Source: RECO01 sp050485385 (lineage in GTDB: Bacteria; Pseudomonadota; Alphaproteobacteria; Geminicoccales; Geminicoccaceae). From it: a stretch of 40,480 bases of DNA. Made by a program: the position numbers and the translations under genes. The notes beneath the pieces are model-generated. The model ran no database searches. It saw only the letters and a list, made by a program, of their open reading frames with translations, and was not told the DNA's origin. Where the stretch lies: positions 1 through 40,480 of the forward strand of contig JBJHBG010000034.1 of the NCBI GenBank assembly GCA_050485385.1. The letters are read 5' to 3'. Below are positions 17,575 to 28,845 of the stretch, piece by piece (position 1 is the stretch's first letter; every line of letters starts with the position of its first letter).

Positions 17575-19443
17575 CTACTCGTCCTGCGGGAAGTAGGCCG
17601 CGAGCTGGCGGCGGTCGACCGTCACCGGATGCTGACGCCTGAGTGCGGCCTCGTACTGGGTGAGGATGTCGCGGCCGAACCCCGTGCGCACCTCGTCCAG
17701 CGTCGTGGCAACCACGTCGTCCACCGTCGCCGTGGCCTCGTCGACCAGGAGTACCGCTGCCCCGTTCTCGACGTCGACCACCCGCTCGGCCGCGGCCCCA
17801 GTCGGCGTCGCGAACAGCGCCTCCACCACGGTCGAGGGCGCGAGCCCGTCCATCCGCGTCTGCGCCTCGACCTCGCGCTCGACCAGCCCGTGGCTGGCGA
17901 TGACCTCGTCGCGCGGCGTGCCGACGGCCAGGGCCTCCCGCGCCGCCTCGGCACGTTCGCGGGCCAGCCGGCGCGCCTCCTCCGCCCGCCAGGCGGCGAG
18001 GACCGCCTCGCGCGCCTCGTCGAGGGTCTGCGGGTGCGCCGGGCGGATCGCGTCGACGCGGAAGACGAAGGAGCGCCCCTCGCCGATCTCCTCCAGGAGC
18101 GATACCTCGCCGTCGACGGCGGCGAAGGCCTCGGTCAGGAGCTGGCCCCAACCGCGCAGTTCGGCAACTTCACGGCCGGTCTCGTCGCGGCCGCGCCGGT
18201 CGATGCCGCGGAGCGTGACGACGGGCAGGTCCAGGGTGTCCGCCGCCGCCTCCAGCGGCTCGCCGGCCCCCACCGCGTCGTCGAGGGCGATGGCGAGCGT
18301 CGGCAGTTCGTCCGCCGCCCGTTCGCGGGCGATCTCGGCGGCCAGCTCGTCGCGCACCTCGACGAACGGTCGGGTGGTCGGCGGCGTCACCTCGTCGACG
18401 ATGAAGACGTGCCAGCCGAAGGCGCTCTGCACCGGCGGCGTGATGCTGCCGGCACCGCTCGCGGAGAAGATCGGCGCGGCGAAGGCGTCGGGCAGGCCGT
18501 CCGCCTCGACGCGGCCGAGCGAGGAGACGGCCACACCGGCGAGGCGTTCGGCCACGGCATCCGCATCCTCCCCGAGGCGCAGCGCCTCGTAGGCGTCGCG
18601 CAACGCCGCCTCGTCCTGCCCGCGGAGCTGGCGCACCGCCCGGCGCTCGGCGAGCCGGTAGCGGTCGATCGCCGCCTCGTACGCTTCGCGCAGTTCCTCG
18701 TCGGTCGGCGCGATCTCGTCGGCCAGGATGTCGGGGCTCAACAGGACCGCCGTCAGGTCGCGCCGTTCGGGCGCCTGGAAGCGGTCTTGGTTGCGCTCGA
18801 GGAAGGCCTCCAGCGTGGCGTCGTCGGGGGCGGCGATGGTAGCCGGGGTGGGATCGGCCGCGACCAGGAGCAGGCCGGAACGCGCCTCGCCGATCCGGGC
18901 GGCGAGCGGGCCGGTCAGCGCGTCCGGCAGATTGCCGATCGGGCGCAGCGCGCCGACCAGCGCGTTGCGGGTCTGCTCGGCGCGCACCTCCTCGGTGTAG
19001 CGGCGCTCGTCGAGCCCGGTCTGCCGCAAGAGCGCCTGAAAGCGGTTGCGGTCGAACTGGCCGTCGGTGTGAAAGGCGGTTTCCGCCATGATCATGCGGC
19101 CGACGGTCTCGTCGGCGGTGGTGAGCCGCAGGCGCGCCGCCTCCGCCTCGATGAGCCGCTGCGCGATCAGCGTCTGCAGGCTATCCTCCAGCAGGCCGAA
19201 GCGGATCGCGTCGGCGCGTGTGACCGGCTGCGAGGACTGCTGCTGGAGTTGTTGCAGGCGGCGGCGGAAGGTCTCGTCCAGCTCGGCCGCCGTCACCACC
19301 TTGTCGCCGACCCGGGCGACCACGCCGCCGGTCGAGCCCGTGAACATGTCGCCGACGCCCCAGATCGCGAAACTCACGATCAAGAGACCCAACAGAACCT
19401 TGACGACCCAGCTCCGGGCGAAGTTGCGGATGGCGGCGAGCAT
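17575..19443 (-). CDS. ppiD: Membrane-anchored periplasmic peptidyl-prolyl isomerase (PpiD/SurA_N type)
   Basis: Periplasmic folding factor held in the inner membrane, acting on newly exported proteins. 622 residues from ATG 19443 (MLAAIRNFARSWVVKVLLG); the open frame continues upstream but crosses the divergent tpiA. One membrane helix covers about residues 13-33. A SurA-like chaperone domain follows (VARVGDKVVTAAELDETFRR, residues about 40-180). A parvulin-type domain lies around 255-360, recognisable by SAFGWHVFIVDEV but degenerate elsewhere. Long Ala/Glu-rich helices fill the C-terminal half. Its stop is four bases before trpE, so it seems to head the trp-moa operon. Confidence 0.88.
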   Translation of the reverse strand: MLAAIRNFARSWVVKVLLGLLIVSFAIWGVGDMFTGSTGGVVARVGDKVVTAAELDETFRRRLQQLQQQSSQPVTRADAIRFGLLEDSLQTLIAQRLIEAEAARLRLTTADETVGRMIMAETAFHTDGQFDRNRFQALLRQTGLDERRYTEEVRAEQTRNALVGALRPIGNLPDALTGPLAARIGEARSGLLLVAADPTPATIAAPDDATLEAFLERNQDRFQAPERRDLTAVLLSPDILADEIAPTDEELREAYEAAIDRYRLAERRAVRQLRGQDEAALRDAYEALRLGEDADAVAERLAGVAVSSLGRVEADGLPDAFAAPIFSASGAGSITPPVQSAFGWHVFIVDEVTPPTTRPFVEVRDELAAEIARERAADELPTLAIALDDAVGAGEPLEAAADTLDLPVVTLRGIDRRGRDETGREVAELRGWGQLLTEAFAAVDGEVSLLEEIGEGRSFVFRVDAIRPAHPQTLDEAREAVLAAWRAEEARRLARERAEAAREALAVGTPRDEVIASHGLVEREVEAQTRMDGLAPSTVVEALFATPTGAAAERVVDVENGAAVLLVDEATATVDDVVATTLDEVRTGFGRDILTQYEAALRRQHPVTVDRRQLAAYFPQDE

Positions 19444-19491
19444 GACGTCTCCGTTGGCGGCAGCCCAGATCGGCGGCGGACGAGCGCCGCG

Positions 19492-19520
19492 AACATAGGG
19501 ACGAGCAGCGAATGCTACAA
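19492..19520 (-). promoter_or_regulatory. Candidate sigma-70 promoter for ppiD-trp operon
   Basis: On the minus strand TTGTAG (19515-19520) and TATGTT (19492-19497) are separated by exactly 17 bases, in the 181-base divergent gap between ppiD and tpiA. Transcription would start near 19485, about 40 bases before the ppiD ATG. Not tested; a chance match is possible. Confidence 0.4.
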
Positions 19521-19624
19521 CCGCACACCGGCCCTGCCCAGGGCGTAGGCCGAAGCCGGTCGCACGGGGTTCCGGCGGAGGGCCAGGGCGTGCTAAACGC
19601 CGCCGCGAACGAGGAGAGCGGACG

Positions 19625-20380
19625 ATGACGCTGGCCCGGCCCGTGGTGCTCGGCAATTGGAAGATGAACGGACGTCGAGCCGACGGTGAGGCCTTGTGCC
19701 GCGCGCTGGCGGCGAAGGTGGCCGCCGGCTCGACAGGGACGCTCGGCGTGTTTCCGCCGGCAACGCTGATCGCCCCCGCGGCCGCCTGGATCGGTAACGC
19801 CGGGATGCTGCTCGGCGCGCAGGACTGCCACGCCGAGGCGAGCGGCGCCTTCACCGGCGATCTGGCGGCATCGATGCTGGTCGAAGCGGGGGCGCAGGCG
19901 ATCATCGTCGGTCATTCCGAGCGCCGCCAGTACCACGGCGAGACCGACCACATGGTGCGGGCCAAGGCCGCCGCCGCGCTCGCTGCCGGCGCCCTCGCGG
20001 TCGTGTGCATCGGCGAGAGCGAGGCCGAATACATCGCCGGCGAGACGCTGGCACGCCTGGAGAGCCAACTCGCGGGCTCGGTGCCGGACGCGGCGACGGC
20101 GGCAACCGTCGTCGTCGCCTACGAGCCGGTCTGGGCCATCGGCACCGGCCGCACGCCCTCGGTCGACGAGATCGCCAAGGTGCACGCCTTTCTGCGCGAG
20201 CGGCTGAAGGCGCGATTTGCCGACGGCGCTGGCATCGCCCTCCTCTACGGCGGTTCGGTCAAGCCCGGCAACGCCGCCGAAATCCTGGCGATCGCGGACG
20301 TCGACGGTGCGTTGGTCGGCGGCGCCAGCTTGGATGCCGACGGATTTTGGACCATCTATGCGGCAGGCGGCGGCGCGTAG
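19625..20380 (+). CDS. tpiA: Triose-phosphate isomerase
   Basis: Interconverts dihydroxyacetone phosphate and glyceraldehyde 3-phosphate in glycolysis. 251 residues, normal length. Active-site residues are visible: Lys13 in GNWKMNG, His97 in VGHSERR, and Glu167 in VAYEPVWAIGTG; the phosphate loop is in LLYGGSVKPGNA. GAGGAGAG lies upstream of the ATG as ribosome site. It is the first gene of the plus-strand run with secG, pyrG, kdsA and eno, a grouping common in alphaproteobacteria. Confidence 0.97.
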   Translation: MTLARPVVLGNWKMNGRRADGEALCRALAAKVAAGSTGTLGVFPPATLIAPAAAWIGNAGMLLGAQDCHAEASGAFTGDLAASMLVEAGAQAIIVGHSERRQYHGETDHMVRAKAAAALAAGALAVVCIGESEAEYIAGETLARLESQLAGSVPDAATAATVVVAYEPVWAIGTGRTPSVDEIAKVHAFLRERLKARFADGAGIALLYGGSVKPGNAAEILAIADVDGALVGGASLDADGFWTIYAAGGGA

Positions 20381-20416
20381 GCGCGTCGACCCGGCCCGAC
20401 ACCACCGAGGAACGTC

Positions 20417-20758
20417 ATGCAGACGGTGCTATTGGTCATCCACTTGCTCATCGCCCTGACCCTGGTCGGCGTGATCTTGATGCAGCGGAGCGAGGGAGGC
20501 GCGCTCGGCGGCCTCGGCGGCGGCCTTGGCGGCGGTGCCGGCGCCGGCAGCTTCGGCGGACTGTTCACCGCCCGCGGCGGCGCCAACTTCCTCACACGGA
20601 CGACCGCCATCCTCGCGGTTTGTTTTCTCTCCACCAGCATGCTGCTCGCGATCATCGCCGGCTTCGACCGCGATCCGGGCTCGGTGCTGGACCGCGTGCC
20701 GATCGCGCCGGTCGAGCCGGCGCCGCCGGCCTCGCCCCAGGCGCCGATCGCCAACTAG
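20417..20758 (+). CDS. secG: Preprotein translocase subunit SecG
   Basis: Small subunit of the SecYEG export channel in the inner membrane. 113 residues with two membrane helices, residues 1-21 (VLLVIHLLIALTLVGVILMQ) and about 57-78. Between them is the typical cytoplasmic RSEGGALGGLGGG glycine-rich loop. The C-terminal tail is rich in Pro and Ala and variable in the family. It sits 36 bases after tpiA, the usual place for secG. Confidence 0.92.
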   Translation: MQTVLLVIHLLIALTLVGVILMQRSEGGALGGLGGGLGGGAGAGSFGGLFTARGGANFLTRTTAILAVCFLSTSMLLAIIAGFDRDPGSVLDRVPIAPVEPAPPASPQAPIAN

Positions 20759-20861
20759 TCATCCACGCGAGAACGCCGCGGCGTTCGTTCGCGTCTCGGT
20801 AGCAGAAAAGCGCGCGCCATACCCTTGCCGCGTGGCGCGCTTCGTCGGATAACACCGGTCC

Positions 20862-22467
<1,606 letters not shown>

Positions 22468-22490
<23 letters not shown>

Positions 22491-23324
22491 GCCGCGCAGC
22501 GTCCGGATCGGCAACGCCCGCTTCGCCAACGACGCGCCGCTCGCGGTGATTGCCGGGCCCTGCGCCATCGAGAGCCTGGACCACGCCCTCGACATGGCGG
22601 GTGCACTGAAGGCGATGGCCGAACGGCTGGGGGTCGGCCTCGTCTACAAGAGTTCGTTCGACAAGGCGAACCGCACCAGCGGCAAGAGCTATCGCGGCGT
22701 CGGCATGGACGAAGGGCTCGCCATCCTGGCCGAGGTCAAGGCGCGCGCGGGCCTGACCACGCTCACCGACGTGCACGAGAGCTGGCAGTGCAAGCCTGCC
22801 GCCGAGGTGGTCGACGTCCTCCAGATCCCGGCCTTCCTCTGCCGCCAGACCGACCTCCTCGCGGCAGCGGTGGCGACCGGGGCTGCCGTCAACGTGAAGA
22901 AGGGCCAGTTCCTCGCCCCCTGGGACATGGCGCAGGTGGCGGCCAAGCTGGAGGGCATGGGCGCGGAGCGCGTGCTCTTGACCGAGCGCGGCACCAGTTT
23001 CGGCTACAACACGCTGGTCTCCGACTTCCGCGGCCTGCCGACCCTGGCGGCGACCGGCTGGCCGGTGGTGTTCGATGCCACGCATTCGGTGCAGCAGCCG
23101 GGCGGGGCCGGTGCCTCCTCGGGCGGCGAGCGCGCGTTCGTGCCGGTGCTGGCGCGGGCCGCCGTCGCGGTTGGCGTCGCCGCCGTGTTCGTGGAGACGC
23201 ACCGCGATCCGGACAAGGCGCCGAGCGACGGCCCCAACATGGTCCCCCTTGCCGAGCTGGAACGTCTGTTGCACGACCTTTTAGCATACGACACCCTGAC
23301 CAAGCGACTGACACGGGAACGAGC

Positions 23325-23328
<4 letters not shown>
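22468..23328 (+). CDS. kdsA: 3-deoxy-8-phosphooctulonate synthase (KDO-8-P synthase)
   Basis: Condenses arabinose 5-phosphate with phosphoenolpyruvate for the Kdo sugar of lipopolysaccharide. 286 residues. TTG 22468 is chosen because GGAGG lies six bases before it inside the pyrG end. Motifs include VIAGPCAIES, YKSSFDKANRTS, ERGTSFGYN and FDATHSVQQPGG. The Cys of IAGPC, where E. coli has Asn, is the metal-ligand position of the metal-dependent class, so this enzyme probably needs a divalent metal. Stop and eno start overlap as ATGA. Confidence 0.96.
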
Positions 23329-24611
<1,283 letters not shown>

Positions 24612-24636
24612 CCCCAGGCTCGAAAGGGAGGCTCCC

Positions 24637-24936
24637 ATGCTCAAGCGCTGGCGCCGACGAATGGTGGTGGCGCTGCCGGTCGGCCTCCTCGTCGTCTATT
24701 TCGCCTACCACGCGGTCTACGGTCGTCTCGGCCTGCTCGCCTGGGAGGGTTTGCAGACCGAGTTGGCGGCGGTGGAGGCGGAGCTTGCCGCCGTCGAGCG
24801 CGAAAACCGGAGGCTCGAGTCGCTGATCCGAGGGCTTCGGCCGGAGACGCTGGACGTCGACGCGGTCGAGACGGTGTTGCGCGGCTACGGCTACGCACGG
24901 CAGCACGAGCGGATCATCCTGCGGCAGCGCCCGTGA
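24637..24936 (+). CDS. ftsB: FtsB/DivIC-type septum formation initiator
   Basis: Bitopic divisome protein of 99 residues. ATG 24637 follows AAGGGAGG. A basic start (MLKRWRRR) is followed by one membrane helix at about residues 10-28 and a heptad-like coiled coil (LQTELAAVEAELAAVERENRRL, split around residues 39-60), then a short Gly-Tyr region GYGYARQHERIIL, the DivIC family pattern. It probably bridges FtsL and FtsQ during division. Location between eno and pdhA is standard in alphaproteobacteria. Confidence 0.88.
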   Translation: MLKRWRRRMVVALPVGLLVVYFAYHAVYGRLGLLAWEGLQTELAAVEAELAAVERENRRLESLIRGLRPETLDVDAVETVLRGYGYARQHERIILRQRP

Positions 24937-24956
24937 ACCCTCGGTAAACGAAAGGG

Positions 24957-24994
24957 TTGACGCAATACCCCAGGGTGTGGTGCTGCGCTGCACC
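24957..24994 (+). promoter_or_regulatory. Possible promoter/operator elements upstream of pdhA
   Basis: The 126-base gap before pdhA contains TTGACG at 24957-24962, a good -35 match, but no convincing -10 at the right distance. A palindromic GGTGC-N6-GCACC lies at 24979-24994, and AACCCT/AGGGTT arms flank the region just upstream. These may control the pdh operon; the evidence is only positional. Confidence 0.22.
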
Positions 24995-25062
24995 AAGCTC
25001 TAGGCAAGAGCGGCGCGCACCCAGTGCGCGGCGTTCGTTTCGTAAGGGGGAGGATCGGCCCG

Positions 25063-26085
25063 ATGGCCACGAGCACCACGCGGAGGAGCGGCGGTCGCAG
25101 CCGTAAGCCTGCGGCAGCCAAGCTGCCGGACGCCGAGCTGCTGCACACCTACTACCGCGACATGCTCTTGATCCGGCGCTTCGAGGAGAAGGCGGGTCAG
25201 CTCTACGGCATGGGCCTGATCGGTGGGTTCTGCCACCTCTACATCGGCCAGGAGGCCGTCGCCGTCGGCATCCAGCACGCCTTGGAGCCGGGCGACAGCG
25301 TCATCACCGGCTACCGCGACCACGGGCACATGCTCGCGACCAACATGGACCCGGGCAAGGTCATGGCCGAGCTCACCGGGCGCATCGACGGCTACTCGAA
25401 GGGCAAGGGCGGCTCGATGCACATGTTCGCCCGCGACAAGGGCTTCTACGGCGGCCACGGCATCGTCGGCGGCCAGGTGCCGTTGGGCACGGGCCTCGCC
25501 TTCGCCCACAAGTACCGCGAGGACGGCGGCGTCGCCGTGATCTATTTCGGCGACGGTGCGGCCAACCAAGGCCAAGTCTACGAGAGCTTCAACATGGCGG
25601 CGTTGTGGAAGCTGCCGGCGGTCTTCGTCATCGAGAACAACCGCTACGCCATGGGCACCTCGCAGAAGCGTTCGGCGGCGGGCCAGCACCTCTACGAGCG
25701 CGGCATCGCCTACGGCATTCCGGGCTCGGAGGTCGACGGCATGGACGTGGTTGCCGTGCGCGAGGCGGCCGATGCGGCCGTGGCCCATGCCCGCAAGGAC
25801 GGCCCCGTCATCCTCGAGGCGCTCACCTATCGCTATCGCGGCCACTCCATGTCGGACCCGGCCAAGTACCGGACGCGCGAGGAGGTCCAGGAGATGCGCG
25901 AGCGCCGCGATCCGATCGAGAACCTCAAGGCCAAGATGATCGCCGCCGAGGTCGCCGACGACGACGCCCTCAAGGCGATCGACAAGGAGATCCGCGGCAT
26001 CGTGAACGACGCCGCCCGCTTCGCTCAGGACAGCCCCGAGCCCGATCCGTCGGAGCTCTGGACCGACATCCTGATCGACGCTTGA
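25063..26085 (+). CDS. pdhA: Pyruvate dehydrogenase E1 component, alpha subunit
   Basis: With PdhB it decarboxylates pyruvate and passes the acetyl group to lipoate on E2. 340 residues from ATG 25063, preceded by GGGGGAGG; an upstream in-frame GTG at 25024 lacks such a site. The thiamine diphosphate motif is GDGAANQGQVYESFNMAALW through IENNRYAMGTS, with RYRGHSMSDPAKYRTREE as the conserved loop near the C terminus. It is the heterotetrameric (alpha2beta2) type of E1, unlike the single-chain AceE of enterobacteria. Confidence 0.96.
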   Translation: MATSTTRRSGGRSRKPAAAKLPDAELLHTYYRDMLLIRRFEEKAGQLYGMGLIGGFCHLYIGQEAVAVGIQHALEPGDSVITGYRDHGHMLATNMDPGKVMAELTGRIDGYSKGKGGSMHMFARDKGFYGGHGIVGGQVPLGTGLAFAHKYREDGGVAVIYFGDGAANQGQVYESFNMAALWKLPAVFVIENNRYAMGTSQKRSAAGQHLYERGIAYGIPGSEVDGMDVVAVREAADAAVAHARKDGPVILEALTYRYRGHSMSDPAKYRTREEVQEMRERRDPIENLKAKMIAAEVADDDALKAIDKEIRGIVNDAARFAQDSPEPDPSELWTDILIDA

Positions 26086-26104
26086 GCGGCCGCTGGAGGG
26101 ACAC

Positions 26105-26364
26105 ATGCCGACCGAGATCCTGATGCCGGCGCTGTCGCCGACGATGACCGAGGGCAACCTTGCCCGCTGGTTGAAGAACGAGGGCGACAAGGTCGCCCCA
26201 GGCGACGTGATCGCCGAGATCGAGACCGACAAGGCGACGATGGAGGTGGAAGCCGTGGACGAGGGCGTCCTCGGCAAGATCCTGGTGGAGGGCGGGGCCG
26301 AGAACGTCGCCGTCAACACCCCCATCGCCCTGCTTTTGGCCGAAGGCGAGGATGCGAGCGCGCT
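26105..26364 (+). repeat. Direct repeat, copy 1 (lipoyl domain of pdhB)
   Basis: Aligns codon for codon with 27536-27795 at an offset of 1431 bases. The stretch around the lipoyl lysine is identical for about 38 bases, broken by a single base, then identical again for over 20. Similarity fades in the Ala/Glu-rich linkers. Confidence 0.85.
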
Positions 26365-27520
26365 CGACGAGCCAGCGAGCCAGAAGACGGCCGAGGCGCC
26401 CAAGACCAACGGTGGCGCGCCACCCGAGAAGGAGGCGAAGGCCGACGCCAAGGGCGAGGCGCCGAAGCAGAGCCTGCCGGCCGAGCCGAAGGGCGAGGCT
26501 ATTCCGGACGAGCCGGAGGTGCCGAAGGGCACCGAGATGGTCAAGATGACGGTCCGCGAGGCGCTGCGCGACGCCATGGCCGAGGAGCTGCGCAAGGACG
26601 ACCGCGTCTTCGTCATGGGCGAGGAGGTGGCCGAGTACGAGGGCGCCTACAAGGTCACCCAGGGCCTGCTCGACGAGTTCGGACCCAAGCGTGTGATCGA
26701 TACGCCGATCACCGAGTACGGGTTTGCCGGCGTGGGTGTCGGTGCGGCGATGGCCGGGCTCCGGCCCATCGTCGAGTTCATGACCTGGAACTTCGCCATG
26801 CAGGCGATCGACCACATCATCAACTCCGCCGCCAAGACCCTCTACATGGCCGGCGGCGAACTGGGCTCGCCCATCGTCTTCCGCGGACCGAACGGTGCGG
26901 CCGCGCGGGTGGCAGCGCAGCACAGTCAGGAATACTCGACCTGGTACGGTCATTGTCCCGGCCTGAAGGTGATCAGCCCCTATTCGGCGGCCGACGCCAA
27001 GGGGCTGTTGAAGGCGGCGATCCGCGACCCCAACCCGATCGTGTTTCTGGAGAACGAGATCCTCTACGGCCAGAGCTTCGAGGTGCCGAAGCTGGACGAC
27101 TGGGTGCTGCCGATCGGCAAGGCGAAGGTCGTGCGGCCGGGCAAGGACGTCACCATCACCGCCTTCTCGTTGATGGTGGCCCGCGCCATGGAGGCGGCGG
27201 TGGCTCTCGCCGAGGAGGGGATCGACGCCGAGGTGATCGACCTGCGCACCATTCGCCCGCTCGATACGGCGACGGTGGTGAAGTCGGTCAAGAAGACCAA
27301 CCGACTCGTTTCGGTCGAGGAGGGCTGGCCGCGCTTCGGCATGGGGGCCGAGCTTGCCATGGTGATGATGGAGGACGCGTTCGACTATCTGGACGCGCCC
27401 GTCGCCCGGGTGACCGGCAAGGACGTGCCGATGCCCTACGCGGCCAATCTCGAGTACATGGCGTTGCCGCAGGTCGCGGACGTCGTCGAGGCGGCCAAGG
27501 CCGTCTGCTATCGCGCCTGA
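26105..27520 (+). CDS. pdhB: Pyruvate dehydrogenase E1 component, beta subunit with N-terminal lipoyl domain
   Basis: 471 residues. Residues 1-80 are a lipoyl domain with the lipoylated Lys43 in EIETDKATMEVEAVDEG. A Pro/Ala/Lys/Glu-rich linker runs to about 142. The E1 beta chain follows: TVREALRDAMAEELRKDDRV, VFVMGEEVAEYEGAYKVTQG, and PYSAADAKGLLKAAIRDPNP. The lipoyl extension on E1 beta is a known alphaproteobacterial feature and makes this chain about 140 residues longer than ordinary E1 beta. It lies 19 bases after pdhA. Its first 240 bases are a near-copy of the start of pdhC. Confidence 0.96.
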   Translation: MPTEILMPALSPTMTEGNLARWLKNEGDKVAPGDVIAEIETDKATMEVEAVDEGVLGKILVEGGAENVAVNTPIALLLAEGEDASALDEPASQKTAEAPKTNGGAPPEKEAKADAKGEAPKQSLPAEPKGEAIPDEPEVPKGTEMVKMTVREALRDAMAEELRKDDRVFVMGEEVAEYEGAYKVTQGLLDEFGPKRVIDTPITEYGFAGVGVGAAMAGLRPIVEFMTWNFAMQAIDHIINSAAKTLYMAGGELGSPIVFRGPNGAAARVAAQHSQEYSTWYGHCPGLKVISPYSAADAKGLLKAAIRDPNPIVFLENEILYGQSFEVPKLDDWVLPIGKAKVVRPGKDVTITAFSLMVARAMEAAVALAEEGIDAEVIDLRTIRPLDTATVVKSVKKTNRLVSVEEGWPRFGMGAELAMVMMEDAFDYLDAPVARVTGKDVPMPYAANLEYMALPQVADVVEAAKAVCYRA

Positions 27521-27535
27521 ACGGGACGAACACCG

Positions 27536-27795
27536 ATGCCCATCGAAATCCTGATGCCGGCGCTGTCGCCGACCATGACCGAAGGCACGCTCGCCACCTG
27601 GCAGAAGAAGGAAGGCGACAAGGTGGCCGCCGGCGACGTGATCGCCGAGATCGAGACCGACAAGGCGACCATGGAGGTGGAAGCCGTGGACGAAGGCGTC
27701 CTCGGCCGGATCCTGGTGCCCGCCGGCTCCGAGAACGTCGCCGTCAACACGCCCATCGCGCTGTTGTTGGAAGAGGGCGAGGACGCGTCCGAGTT
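27536..27795 (+). repeat. Direct repeat, copy 2 (lipoyl domain of pdhC)
   Basis: Partner of the repeat at 26105-26364. Both copies sit in the same reading frame at the start of their genes, so an unequal exchange would remove pdhB and leave an intact-looking lipoyl domain on E2. Confidence 0.85.
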
Positions 27796-28816
27796 GGACG
27801 CCGCCAGGCCCGAGAAGCCGGAGGCGAAGGCCGAGGCGCCGAAGCAGGAAGCCAAGGCCGAGACGCCTGCGAGCGCTTCCAAGGAGGCGCCGGCCAAGGC
27901 TGCGGACAGCGGCGGCGAACGCGTGGTCGCGAGCCCGCTCGCCAAGCGGATGGCGGCCCAGGCGGGGCTCGACCTCGCCCAGCTGAAGGGCTCCGGACCA
28001 CACGGCCGCATCGTCAAGGCCGACGTCGAGGCGGCCTTGGAGAAGGGCGCGGGCAAGGCCGAGGCGGCGCCCGCGGCGAAGCCCGAGGCGGCGAAGGAGG
28101 CCCCGGCCGCGGCACCCGGTGCGCCGAGCGACCCGCACGAGGTCATTGCCCTCAACAACATGCGCCGGACCATCGCCCGACGGCTCGCCGAATCGAAGCG
28201 CGAGGTGCCCCACTTCTACCTCACGGTGGACGTCGAGCTGGACGCGCTGATGAAGCTCCGCGCCGAGCTGAACGGCCGACCCAACGCCGACTACAAGCTC
28301 TCGGTCAACGACTTCGTCATCAAGGCCTGCGCCGCCGCCCTGAAGAAGGTGCCGGACGCCAATGCGAGCTTCGGCGGCGACAAGGTCTACAAGTACACCA
28401 ACATCGACATCTCGGTGGCCGTGGCCATCGACGGCGGCCTCATCACGCCGATCGTGCGCGGCGCCGACAAAAAGGGGCTGGCGACGATCTCCAACGAGAT
28501 GAAGGACTTGGCCAAGCGGGCGCGGGACGGCAAGCTCAAGCCCGAGGAGTACCAGGGCGGCGGCTTCTCGATCTCCAATCTCGGTATGTACGGCATCAAG
28601 GACTTCCTCGCGGTGATCAACCCGCCGCAGTCCTGCATCCTCGCGGTCGGTGCCGGCGAGCAGCGGCCGGTGGTCAAGGACGGTGCGCTCGCCATCGCCA
28701 CGGTGATGACGACGACGCTCTCGGTCGACCACCGCGTCGTCGACGGCGCCCTCGGGGCGGAGGTCTTGAACGCGATCAAGGCCGGTCTCGAGGACCCGAT
28801 GTCGCTTCTGCTCTGA
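27536..28816 (+). CDS. pdhC: Dihydrolipoyllysine acetyltransferase (E2 of pyruvate dehydrogenase)
   Basis: Core of the complex, moving the acetyl group from lipoate to coenzyme A. 426 residues: lipoyl domain at 1-80 with Lys43, an Ala/Glu/Lys-rich linker, the E1/E3-binding domain at about 120-160 (VVASPLAKRMAAQAGLDL then GSGPHGRIVKADVEAAL), a second linker, and the catalytic domain from about 205. The active site is His399 and Asp403 in SVDHRVVDGALGAE. Only one lipoyl domain is present, compared with three in E. coli AceF, but the second one needed by the complex may be supplied by PdhB. Confidence 0.97.
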   Translation: MPIEILMPALSPTMTEGTLATWQKKEGDKVAAGDVIAEIETDKATMEVEAVDEGVLGRILVPAGSENVAVNTPIALLLEEGEDASELDAARPEKPEAKAEAPKQEAKAETPASASKEAPAKAADSGGERVVASPLAKRMAAQAGLDLAQLKGSGPHGRIVKADVEAALEKGAGKAEAAPAAKPEAAKEAPAAAPGAPSDPHEVIALNNMRRTIARRLAESKREVPHFYLTVDVELDALMKLRAELNGRPNADYKLSVNDFVIKACAAALKKVPDANASFGGDKVYKYTNIDISVAVAIDGGLITPIVRGADKKGLATISNEMKDLAKRARDGKLKPEEYQGGGFSISNLGMYGIKDFLAVINPPQSCILAVGAGEQRPVVKDGALAIATVMTTTLSVDHRVVDGALGAEVLNAIKAGLEDPMSLLL

Positions 28817-28845
28817 CCTGAAACGAGCTTTGGAAAGGACACGCC

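Noticed and set aside
25970..28732. A 920-residue open frame on the minus strand
   Set aside because: It lies opposite pdhB and pdhC, is His/Arg/Leu/Gly-rich, and reflects the codon bias of those genes.
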